DNA from: Alectoria sarmentosa
Taxonomy: Eukaryota > Ascomycota > Lecanoromycetes > Lecanorales > Parmeliaceae
Direction of reading: 5' to 3'
Length of the DNA stretch: 64,000 nucleotides
NCBI GenBank assembly: GCA_009733775.1
Contig: WOGZ01000119.1
Span: forward strand, 1-64,000
Of this stretch, positions 48,061-57,910 are shown one piece after another. Under the pieces are notes generated by a model, which was given only the letters and a program-made list of their open reading frames with translations, was not told the origin of the DNA and searched no databases. Position numbers and translations under genes: made by a program. Numbering within the stretch: the stretch's first letter is position 1; every line of letters begins with the position of its first letter.

Positions 48061-48989
48061 ATAAAGATTGTGAAAATCGAAACGAAGAATTAAAAGTTTA
48101 TTGAATTCTTTAAGAAATCGAAAAATTAGATGTTTTTGATTAAGTCGTCGTTAAAAATTTAAAAAAACGTTTACGTATAAAAATTAAAGAGTTAAAAGAC
48201 GAAAACCTTGCATTCGCTTCAATCACGTTTTTCGTTTATATCGTTGTTATTGAAATATTATTATAACATGAACGATAATTAAATTTTCGTGAATAAGTTT
48301 ATATTAATAAAAATGTTATTAAAGTCGATTGTTTTACGAATATTAAAGTTTTCGTATATGATTTTATAAACGCTGCCTTTATTATAAAAAACAAATTATC
48401 GAAAATAATCTTATTTAAGTTTTATAGATTACGTTTAATTAATGATAAACTTATATTTGATGTTACACATATGATTTTAATCAAATTAATCATCGAAGAT
48501 TATATAAAAGATTTGTGATATTTTGTCATCGCATTTGAATAGTTTGATATTATTTTGAAAATGTTATAATTAAAATAGCACGATTTTTATATCTCATTTA
48601 AAAAGAGAATTATTATGTTTAATTTTGATCATTATATATCGCATTGTTTGTTATATAATAAATTTATAATAATTTATAATGATAAAAAGAATTAAAAGAT
48701 TTTTTATTCGAAGAATTTTTTTCAACACGTTGATATAATAAAAATCTCCGCCTTCGCGTTTATGAAAATAATGAAAAAATTTGAAAATGAGGTTATCGCA
48801 ATGTGATTTCAAGATTTTGAACAATTGTTTTAATTTTTTTTTTTAAAAAAAGTTAAGTTTACGACGAACGTATTTGCGATAACGATAAATGATTATAAAA
48901 AGTTTTTTAATAAAATGAGAAAGAAATCTTTCATTTTGAAGGAATTAAAGAAGCGCGTATTTAAAGCGTATCATAAATGAATTGAAATA

Positions 48990-50330
48990 TGAAATTTTAT
49001 AAAGACAAATAAATTGTTATTAAGTCGTTTTATAAATCACGAGATACATTTTAAAAAAAGGGTTTTATTATTTATAAAAAGAATTTATAACATGTTTAGA
49101 AAATAAATATTAATAATTAAGAAATATATCGATAAGATATTAAAAAAGAGATATATTCAATTAAACACATCATTTTATATCGTTTTTGTTTTCATCGTTA
49201 AAAAGTTTGATAAAGAATTTAAACTTTATATTAATTATCGAGCTTTTAATGTTTTTATCGATTTTAATCGAAACGCTTCGCTTTTAATCAAAAAAATCTT
49301 AATTAAATTTTATGTAACTCGAATTTATAGCAAATTCGATATTATAATTATTTTTAATAAAATTCGAATAAAGAAAGATTATAAGAAAAAAATTGTTTTT
49401 CTCACGAGATATAATTTTTATGAGTATATAATAATGTCATTTAGTTTATATAACGCTTTTATAATATTTCAAATATTTATTAATAATGTGTTAAGAAAAT
49501 ATTTAAATGTCTTTTGCACGATATATTTTGATAATATTTTTATTTATAATAATATTAAAAAAAAGCACGTTTTTTATGTGAAAAAGGTTTTGAAAAAATT
49601 TTAATAAGTTGAGTTTTATCTCGATATCAATAAATGTGATTTTCATATTATTCGAATTAAGTATTTCGATTTTATTATCATTATCAACGAAATCGAAATG
49701 AATTTTAAAAAGATCGACACGATTACGCAATGAAAAGAGTTTCGTTATATTAAAAATGTGTAAACATTTTTAAACTTTATTAATTTTTATCGAAAATTCA
49801 TCTCGAGATATTCAAAAATCGTTACATTTTTTATCAATCTCACATATATCGAATAAAAGAAAAACTTCATATATTTTTAAGCAAAAAATGAACTCGAATA
49901 ATTCGTATTCGATGCATTTAAGAAAGTATTTATTATCGTATTTATATTTGCTCATTTCGATTTAAATAAAAAGACGTGATTGAAAATTAATGCATTTAAT
50001 TATATAATAATTATCGTATTGTTATAAAAAGAAAACGATGAAATTTTAAAATCTATCGCATTTTTTTTCAAGAAAATGTCTTTGATAAAATATAATTATA
50101 ATATTTATAATAAAGAATTTATGATTATAATTCGTGCATTTAAAGAATAATATTCAAAATTTACGAGAATCTTTATAAAAGATCTCATTTATATCATTTC
50201 AAATCATAAAAATTTATAATATTTCATATCATCGAAGTAATTAAATTCGCGTTAGATCAAATAAACAAATTTTTTATCGAAATTTAATTTTCGCATCATT
50301 TATCGTTTTAAGAAATAAAACATTAAATTT
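48990..50330 (+). pseudogene. Reverse transcriptase and RNase H relic of chromovirus C
   Basis: Reading through stops from 49128: IDKILKKRYIQLNTSFY, FKLYINYRAFNVF, RIYSKFDIIIIFNKIRI, TRYNFYEYIIMSFSLYNAF and IYFDNIFIYNN follow in order the RT blocks 'KxGxIxxSxSPxxSP', 'RxCVDYRxLN', 'KLDLxxAYNxIRI', 'TRYGxYEYxVMPFGLxNAPxxFQ' and 'YLDDILIYS'. RNase H follows at 49960-50330 (NAFNYIIIIVL, AFFFKKMSLIKYNYNIYNKEFMIII, ISNHKNL, LSKFNFRIIYR). The catalytic YxDD is now YFDN, so it is dead even without the stops. Confidence 0.85.
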
Positions 50331-50439
50331 AATAACTTAACACGAAAAATAGAGGATTTTTCGAAAAACGATGATGATGATCGTATTTAATATCGTTATT
50401 AAACAATCCTCAAAAACGATAATTTGAAAAAAGAAGTGA

Positions 50440-51990
50440 AAAATGCCGCGTAACTTATTTTTATGTTATTGAACGAAATGAGAGAAAATGTGATTTATTT
50501 GATTGCGATAATGTACGAATTAAATGAACAAAATAATTTCGATGATGAGAAGTTAAATGTAAAATCATTATCGAGATTTTTAATAAAGACTTTTGAAGAA
50601 AAGTCAAATGTTGAATTAACGAAAACCTTCGTTATTGAAATTTCGGATTTATTGCGTCAGATAAAGAGCGTTTATAAACACGATGATATTATTCAAAACA
50701 TCATTCAAGTAAAGGTTTTAAATTAATTTTTTTTTTTTTAAACATTATTAAAAATAACGTCAAGCTCGAATTGAAGGATTGCAAAATTTATAAAAATTTG
50801 TTATATATGAACGATAGATTTTATATATCGAACGATTCGAATTTACGCATTATAATCATCAAAAACATATATAATATTTCTCTCGATAAATATATAAATA
50901 AATCATTTATTTATAATAGATTATTATGTTATTATTATTGATTTCGAATAACAAATTCAATAACACGTTATGTTAAAAGTTATCACATTTGTAAAAGATC
51001 GAAAATTTATCGTGAAGGTAAATAAGGGTTATTAAAATCTTTATTTATTTTAAATCGTTATTAACAAAACATTTTCATCGATTTTATTACTTTTTTGTTA
51101 ATTTGTTTAAAATATAATCATTTTTATTAACACGTTATAATCGTAATGAATAAACTTTTTAAAAAAAAAAGTTTATATTTTTAAACTCTTTCGAGGTGAA
51201 GGCGATTATATAAATCTTTATCGAATGAATTTGACGAGAAAAAAAATATTCCTTCTTTATCATTTTTAATCGCGATACACAATTCATCGTTTATTTTTGA
51301 AAAAGATTATGTTATAAAGTGAAAACAAAATCATTATTTTTTATTGCTTTTCATTTTGAAATAAACGATTAAATCGAGAATGTTAATGCATTATTTAAAT
51401 AATTTTTGTAAATATGTATCAATTATAATTAAAACGATTAAGTAAATTGATTTTCGCTTATTGAGTTTAAAACAAATTCAAATAAAAACATTTTCATAAA
51501 CGTATTTTCTTTTTTTTTTGATTAAAGGATATATTCTTCGATTAAGGTTGAAATTTTTTAATTCTTAAAATCAAATCAATCGGCGAATTAAAAGAAAAAT
51601 TCAATTCGTTAATATCTTTATAAATAAAATAAATTAAATAAAATATCACGTTAAAGAATAATTCGAGTGATTTTAAGCTTTATAAAAAAAATAAGTTAAT
51701 CGATATCGTATATTTATATTAGAATTTATGATAAGCGATATGATAATGTTGAATAATCGCAATATCAAAACGATTAAATTAAATAAATTATTTAATTATA
51801 AGAATTTGAAATCATTTAAGATTATTAAAATGTATAATAATTTAATATATTATTTAAAATTATCAACATCGATAAAAAGATTATATTTCGTTTTTTATTC
51901 GTAATTATTTCATTTAAATAATAATAATCTTTTATCAGAATAATATATAATCTCGTTATTATTTATAAATATCGATAAAAAGAATAAAAT
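50440..51990 (+). pseudogene. Integrase relic of chromovirus C
   Basis: 50463-50726 is the open linker between RNase H and integrase. After it, a LYMNDRFYI-like line, a YY*FRITNSITRYVKSYHICKRSK zinc-finger-like line (HHCC region, about 50940-51000), YREGKxGLLKS and IDFITF(L)..CLKYNxFYxHVIIVMNKL match the start of the integrase core. The remainder to the chromodomain is too decayed for me to follow. Confidence 0.7.
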
Positions 51991-52212
51991 TAAAAAAATT
52001 AAAAAAATCTTCGAATTCAAAATCGATAAAAGAATAAAAAATCTTATTATAAATAAAAAGAAATATTTTATATACAAAATCAAATATATCGAATCGAAAG
52101 TTTATGATAATTTATCGTGATAACCTTTTATCAATGCAATCGAAAATGTTAATTTAATCGTTAATTATTATTATAAATATTTAAATAAATCTAAATCTCA
52201 CTTCTCATTCGA
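51990..52212 (+). pseudogene. Chromodomain relic of chromovirus C
   Basis: Frame reading KIFEFKIDKRIKN, KYFIYKIKYIESKVYDN, two adjacent stops before PFINAIENV (TGG CAA decayed to TGA TAA), NLIVNYYYKYLNKSKSHFSF. It keeps the order 'ILexRixrr...Y.VKYxGyxxxxxxWqpxxxxxxxxxLixxfHxxyPxKPxP' of group II-like chromodomains. In active elements this domain directs integration to heterochromatin. Confidence 0.7.
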
Positions 52213-52390
52213 AAAATTATTCGAATAAAATCTTTTATTAACATTATTAATATATAATTCTTTCATTCGTGACGATATCGAATTCGAATCAAAATATTAA
52301 GTTATTATAACTGAAAACGTTATTTTGTATACGTTTAAACACGTGACTCGAATATAAAAGGATTTATCATCGTCGTAAGAGTTTCGGTTT

Positions 52391-52405
52391 TGAGAAGAGA
52401 GATAA
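52391..52405 (+). other. Polypurine tract of chromovirus C
   Basis: TGAGAAGAGAGATAA immediately before the 3' LTR; primer for plus-strand DNA synthesis in LTR elements. Confidence 0.75.
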
Positions 52406-52640
52406 TGTTATGATTTCTTTCTTTTTATCTTTTTTGTGTGTTTGTGTCACACTTATATTAATATTCGATATGCTCGATATATTCGATATGCCTTTATATT
52501 TACGTTAATTTCGATTCGATTTAACGTTTTAGCGAGTGCGCATCTTCTTTATGATGTCGCTTTTTATAATTACTTTTCATAAATAGTATTTTTTACATAT
52601 TATCAATATAAGTCATTGTATACACATTAAGTCTTTAACA
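52406..52640 (+). repeat. 3' LTR of chromovirus C
   Basis: 235 bp, TGTTATGATTTC...AGTCTTTAACA; differences from the 5' copy are nearly all transitions. Confidence 0.88.
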
Positions 52641-54919
52641 CATTTTAATATTTACATTAACAAAATAAAAAATAAAATTAATAACAAGATTTAAATTTTA
52701 ATCACTTTAAATGAATTTATTTAAGACTTAAATCTTAAAAATTTATACATAATTTATATTTTAACAATATTTTCTTTATTCACATATTACGTTTTGATTT
52801 AATTTTCATTATTTGATAATTATAATATCAAAGAAAAAAAAATAAAAGACTTTAAGATTTATATAAAAAATTCAAAAACGATGCGTTAAAATCATTTCGA
52901 AAATCTTCAAAACAATCTTCGAAATTGCTTTAAATATCGAATTGTTTTTAATATTAATATAATACGCTTTAAAAAACGTTATAAACGATATTATATTTCG
53001 CATTATTATTAATCTCATTTTTAATTATCTTTAAACGATAAAAATGAAAAATAAAATTTTAATAAAAAAATAAATAACGAAATGTAATAAACTCAACGTC
53101 GTATATGTTAAATTTAACTTTTTAAAACGATTTTAAAAGCGTTATAAAATTATTTATAACGTTAAATTTATCGATTTAAAATCTTATACATTATATATTA
53201 ATTCCTTTTGATAAAAGTTTTTAAACATTATTATTATTAACGATACGAAAACGATTATCAAAAGTTACTATTAAATCATCTATCGAGATTTTTTTAATTA
53301 TGTTATCATTTATATAAATAATAACGATATCGATAAAAAAATAAATGTATTCGCGATTTAAATAATATTTTTTTAAAAGAATTTCAACGTTTTATTACGA
53401 TATGAGCCGCTTATATTAATCTCAACATTCAATTTATTATTTATTTCGAAAAGCTTTATAAGTTGTTTCTCGCTTTAAGAATCTTAAAAAAATTCACAAA
53501 ATTTGAAAACACGCGATCGATCATCATTTATATAAACAATTAATCAATTATTCGCAATGTTTATTATTCGCAATATCGATCGAATTAATATATATTAACG
53601 AAAATTATTCGTTTTTTTAAAACTTTAAGACGTTAAATCGAAATTCATTAAATTTTAATTCATTATGAAATATTAAAAAACGAAAAAATCGATTTAACGA
53701 TTAAAAAAATCATCGAATAATGAAAAAACGACGATAAAGACTTTAAAGCTCTTATTTTTTTCGATTTATTATCACTTATTATATTATAATAAACGACGTA
53801 TCGATTTCGAATAATAAATCAATAAAATTAAATATAAAACGATTTTATAAATCTTAAATAAATTGAAAAATTAATGAGAAAATTGCAATTTATTTCGAAT
53901 TATTAAACGCTCGACAAATATGAGATTTTGAATAAAATCAAAAACGCAATATTTATATAAATGAAAACGAGACACGTAAATTTAAATAACTTTTTAATTA
54001 TTATTAACATTATATTTCAAAACGAATCGCAATGCTTTTACGAGCACGAAATCGAAATAAAAAATTATATATTATTGCATTGCGAGCTACATTAAAAATT
54101 ATAAAAAATTATATTTTGAATTGAAAATAAAAAGATTAACATCGAGATGTTTTTAAAAAACTTTATTTAAATTATTATTATTATTAATTTCATTATGCGA
54201 ATAAAAAGATTATTACAATTCTTTTGATATTAATAAAATAAAAAAATAATACAAATATAAAATAACAATAACGAAAGATAAACGTTTCGAGAAACATTTT
54301 AAAAAGATCACAATTAATGTGTTTTGATATTAATTCAAATAACGAATTTTTTAAAATTATAAAAACACGTTAAAGAAATCACTCTCAATATTCGTTAAAA
54401 ATCAAAACTATCATCGAGTGCGAACGTTATAATCATTATTTTTATTATCATTATCGAAAAACGAATGAATAAAGGGATTGAAATATGACAAAGAGACAAT
54501 TTTGAAAAATTGTGATTTTTGCTTTTAGCGAGCGTTTAAGGTCGGGTTGATAAAAAAGGGTGCAATTTTTTCAAGCATTTTCGAAGACATCGCGTATAAT
54601 GAATACCTCGTGAGCGATTTCATATATGTTGCGTGTTTAGAATAACAATTGTAAAATCTGATAAAAACCCGGTTCGAGAGAAAAAAGACATCGAAACAAA
54701 GCGGCTCTCTCAGAAGTTGCGGAGTTAAAGACCTTTCTCTCAAATCGTCGACGAAATTAATAAGTGTTCAACATTCGAAGATAGCTTTAGGCCCGAGAAA
54801 AGGTCTCGAAATGACACCCGAGGTCGGGACTCACTTAATGAGACATGGCTTTTGATTCAGGACCCCGGGTTGGCCTTAGCTCTGCAGGCCTTCTTTATGA
54901 ATAACTATTATTATTATTA

Positions 54920-54934
54920 CTTGACCATCATCAT
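54920..54934 (+). repeat. 15-bp direct repeat flanking AT-rich block 3, right copy
   Basis: CTTGACCATCATCAT, identical to 41077-41091; about 170 bp inside the normal-GC side of the border. Confidence 0.6.
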
Positions 54935-54957
54935 TTTGTCAGAGCAACAAGCTTGTC

Positions 54958-54999
54958 GCATGCCGCATGCCTCATGCCTCATACCTCATGCCTCATGCC
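54958..54999. repeat. (CATGCCT)n short tandem repeat
   Basis: About six units with CATACCT and CATGCCG variants. Confidence 0.8.
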
Positions 55000-55141
55000 T
55001 GTCAAACGCACTCGCGTCGGAGCCCTGCTGTCGTCCTTGTTGGATTGACAATTCGTAACATCCCGGACTGGTATTTCTCAATCATCTTGCTCTCATCCCA
55101 CTTGCGTTGAACTGCTTTCTGCAATTCACTGGACAGACAGA

Positions 55142-56353
55142 TCAGATACCAAGTCTTCTATTATCAACGCTATCCCCTTTCATGGGTCCCCCCCCTTGGT
55201 CCCACAGCATACCCGCATCTGTCATCTCATCCTCCCAAACCTCATCCTCTTCAGGCAGAGCAGGTAGCGACAACGCAATTCCAATACCCCCAGCCGTCCA
55301 GTCCCAATTCCTGTGCTTTGGTGGAATTGGCGAATCATCACCATCAGCCAGAGGTACTGAAGGACCCTGGTCTTGCTCGAGCCTGAAGTCGAATGGCACC
55401 TCAATTACATCTGGCTGGACGCAAGGAGAGATCGGCGGACTTTCTATGGCATCTTGTGTTATCCAATCCGTAATGTTGAAATCTTCTTCCCGTGTCTTAT
55501 CAATCCGAGTCGACACTTGCGGGTTTTTCGGGATCGAAAGGTTTATCTGGGGTTTGTCCGCGAGCACACGACTCTCGTTGAGACCATTCTTGAAGCTAGA
55601 GAAGTCCATGACCGGAAAGTGAAGGCCCAGGCCATTTGCTTTGGGCCTTGCATCGGGAGACCGTGACGCTTTCTGGTCCTCTTCTTCTATTGGTGATAAG
55701 AGTGCCTTGGCTGCTTGCGTTGTACGCTTTTCTGCTGCTCTCCTGAATTTGCCGATATAATCCCCGGCACTTTTTTGCACTGTGAGCTTTCCATTGGCTG
55801 ACGAGGTGTCCGGCTTCTTGTCGAGAAAGCTGGGGTCAAGAAATCCAAATCCGGTCTCTTGGACAGCATGCTGTTGTTCCCAATGACATGAACTAGGGAA
55901 ATCGCATTCGTCTTCGCAATGTTTACTGCCAGGCCTTACAACTTGTCCAGTCGTCGCTCTTTTCCTTTTCCATCTACCGAAATCTTCCCAGCCACTGTAG
56001 TCAAACTCACTAACGCAAGCTCTGTGCTTCTTCACCTTGCCACTCATTTTGTCGACAGTAATACCGCCGCAAAAGTAGTGACCGTCATGAAGACATCTTC
56101 TCGTGGCCGCAAGGGGGTAGCGCGTGTGGCATTTGTGGCAGGACCATATCCAAGGCATCGGTGTCGAAGGGGGTTCAATCGCAATCTGGGTCCTCAAGTC
56201 AAAGGCATTTGGGGGCTTTGCCCGGGGGCTTGGGAGGTTCGGGAAGTTCAGAGGGGTGCAAGGCGATGTAGGACTGGCAGGAGAAGCTGGACCTGAACGT
56301 GTGCGAAGATTTGAGGGCTCGAATGGTGTAAAAGAAGGGTTGAGCCTGCCCAT
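55142..56353 (-). CDS. Unknown Cys/His-rich fungal protein
   Basis: Single exon. The frame is open to 56422, but I prefer the ATG at 56353 (MGRLNPSFTPFEPSNLRTR), because the 23 residues before it look like translated 5' leader; this gives about 403 residues. Residues 70-150 hold a probable metal-binding region: WSCHKCHTRYPLAATRRCLHDGHYFCGG, then KHRACVSEFDYSGWEDFGRW, HCEDECDFPSSCHW. The rest is Pro/Ser-rich or acidic and probably disordered, with a C-terminal WDWTAGGIGIALSLPALPEEDEVWEDEMTDAG. No named family recognised; the CxxC...C...C spacing suggests a zinc ribbon-like fold. Function unknown. Lies downstream of, and in the same direction as, the giant coiled-coil gene. Confidence 0.75.
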   Translation of the reverse strand: MGRLNPSFTPFEPSNLRTRSGPASPASPTSPCTPLNFPNLPSPRAKPPNAFDLRTQIAIEPPSTPMPWIWSCHKCHTRYPLAATRRCLHDGHYFCGGITVDKMSGKVKKHRACVSEFDYSGWEDFGRWKRKRATTGQVVRPGSKHCEDECDFPSSCHWEQQHAVQETGFGFLDPSFLDKKPDTSSANGKLTVQKSAGDYIGKFRRAAEKRTTQAAKALLSPIEEEDQKASRSPDARPKANGLGLHFPVMDFSSFKNGLNESRVLADKPQINLSIPKNPQVSTRIDKTREEDFNITDWITQDAIESPPISPCVQPDVIEVPFDFRLEQDQGPSVPLADGDDSPIPPKHRNWDWTAGGIGIALSLPALPEEDEVWEDEMTDAGMLWDQGGGPMKGDSVDNRRLGI

Positions 56354-56881
56354 TTGCAAGATTGCATGAAAGCACGAAGCGAAATGATCCGTGGTGAATG
56401 TGGAAAAGACGTGAAGAAACAATGAAGAAGACAGCTCCGAGGATGGGTAGAAGAAGACCAGCTTCTTGTTGGATAGAAGAACCTACACAATTCTATACAC
56501 AGTTCCTACACTTTTTGCTGTCCGCTATGATGAAAAGCTGATGGAAACTTTATCTGTACGGCAAAAGAAAGTGGTCCAAGCAGAGCTGACGGAAGAAGGA
56601 GGATTCGAGGTGGAGGAAGGATGAAAGAAATGGAAAAGGTGGTGCACGTGGCAGTCTTCCATTGTCCTTTGTTGCCTCGGGGCCCTCTATTCTTGGGAAC
56701 GACAGCAGCTTGAGGTCGAGACGTCACCTTTTTCTTTGTTCCAATGGAGCTGCCGACATTTTGGTTTCTTAGTTCGCACCGAAATAGTCTGCGAAATCAA
56801 AATGAAGGCGACAATAGGACAGGGTTTTGTTGTTTCCAACGTGTATGGTTGGGATTCATGCAAGGCGGAAGACGCTTGTAG

Positions 56882-56922
56882 TGGAAGATTGGAAGATTGG
56901 AAGATTGGAAGATTGGAAGATT
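56882..56922. repeat. (TGGAAGAT)n tandem repeat
   Basis: Five clean 8-bp units. Confidence 0.9.
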
Positions 56923-57138
56923 GGGAAGGAAATGTTGTGGTAGTGAGGGATGCAAGTGAGATGGGCCGCTTAGTTGGCGACATGTCGTAGGACTGGCTCA
57001 ACCTTGTCACGGAGCTTCCATACCACTCACTCTACCTTTCAACATGCTCGTAAAAACAATGATGAAGATGGGAAAGAAATCTACCTGCTCAAATTGCCGT
57101 AAAGCTTTCCAATTGCATCGCCCGTCCATGAAACCATC

Positions 57139-57140
<2 letters not shown>

Positions 57141-57171
<31 letters not shown>

Positions 57172-57184
57172 TTGCCCTTGCCCT
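57141..57184. repeat. (CTGTCC)n tandem repeat
   Basis: About six 6-bp units, the last ones varying to CTTGCC. Confidence 0.9.
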
Positions 57185-57910
57185 CGCTGGTATTATTTGC
57201 ATCTGACCATCCGTCTCAGAAGGGGCAACATGGTTCGGGGGCGACACATCCGACATTCCCGACATTCTCGAGCTCTATCCTCAAAAAGAGTGGTGCACCT
57301 GTGATGCCAAGATCGAGGTGGCGGGTATAGAGTATCCACCCCAAGGGAAGAAAGCTGATTCTTGGGCAAAGAGGTAAGCCATACATGACATCGGATCTCG
57401 CTGTCCTGGTACCAGTCCTCATCTGAAGCTTGGAGATGCGCAAAATCGCCAAGATAGATCTAATGACTGATGAGGAGGGTGTCTTGGCGCAGGAAACGCG
57501 AGTTGCTACGGCTCACAAGAGACAAGAGAGTTGGATGGGCCCGAAGCTTGGGAATCATGGGCCCAGGGGGTGTAGGCTTGGGCCCTGCTCTCTGATCTAG
57601 CAAGGCCTTCGTCTGCTACTCTCCTCTACGTCGCTTGCATTTACGAGTGGCCTCGGGCCATTACCGAGCGCAATGTCTTGTGTCAGGATCAGTGCTAGCT
57701 CATCACAAGAGGACAGACACTTCAGAACCCATACAATTGCTTCATCTCCACGCATCCAGCCAATGCACACAGACAAAGACCCATCAGTACACCCTGCTCC
57801 CTAGTCAACGATTTTCCCTTTCCCACCAATTCTCCAGGTATGCAAAGTCATCCACTCATTAAAGTCTAAGGCTGTCACAGATCTGGTGATCCGCCGTGCC
57901 TAATTGTCTA

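Larger units (their letters stand above)
45871..52640 (+). mobile_element. Full-length 6.77 kb Ty3/gypsy chromovirus, RIP-inactivated
   Basis: Paired 235-bp LTRs, a 5-bp target duplication (TATTT at 45866-45870, CATTT at 52641-52645, differing by one C/T), a polypurine tract abutting the 3' LTR, and the order gag - RT - RNase H - integrase - chromodomain, all on the plus strand. That order (RT before integrase) and the terminal chromodomain define the chromovirus branch of Metaviridae. Every domain is broken by stops of the kind RIP makes (CAA to TAA, TGG to TGA/TAA). Confidence 0.9.
41092..54480. repeat. AT-rich RIP-degraded block 3
   Basis: Same composition as blocks 1 and 2. Contains the chromovirus at 45871-52640. 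In 41092-45870 and 52641-54480 I recognise no family; two unassigned open frames (42786-42445 minus, 113 codons; 43049-43252 plus, 67 codons) have the Leu/Phe/Ile/Lys composition of decayed coding sequence and are not called as genes. Confidence 0.85.
54481..55141. other. Border of AT-rich block 3 and 3' flank of next gene
   Basis: Composition rises gradually to normal over 54480-54850. Contains a short GACAATTTTGAAAAATTGTG palindrome (54497-54516), a (CATGCCT)n repeat and the second 15-bp direct repeat. No gene recognised; short frames on both strands are unsupported. Confidence 0.5.
56354..57910. other. 1.56 kb intergenic region with microsatellites
   Basis: Upstream of the Cys/His-rich gene and downstream of the Leashin-like gene. 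Holds an 8-bp repeat (TGGAAGAT)n at 56882-56922 and a 6-bp repeat (CTGTCC)n at 57141-57184. No credible coding sequence. Confidence 0.6.

Noticed and set aside
49503..49730. Minus-strand 75-codon frame in the reverse transcriptase region
   Set aside because: The opposite strand carries the ordered RT motifs; this is its shadow.
54481..54850. tRNA or rRNA gene in the border region
   Set aside because: Short stem-like matches (GGTTCGAGAG) are present but no full cloverleaf or rRNA core could be traced.
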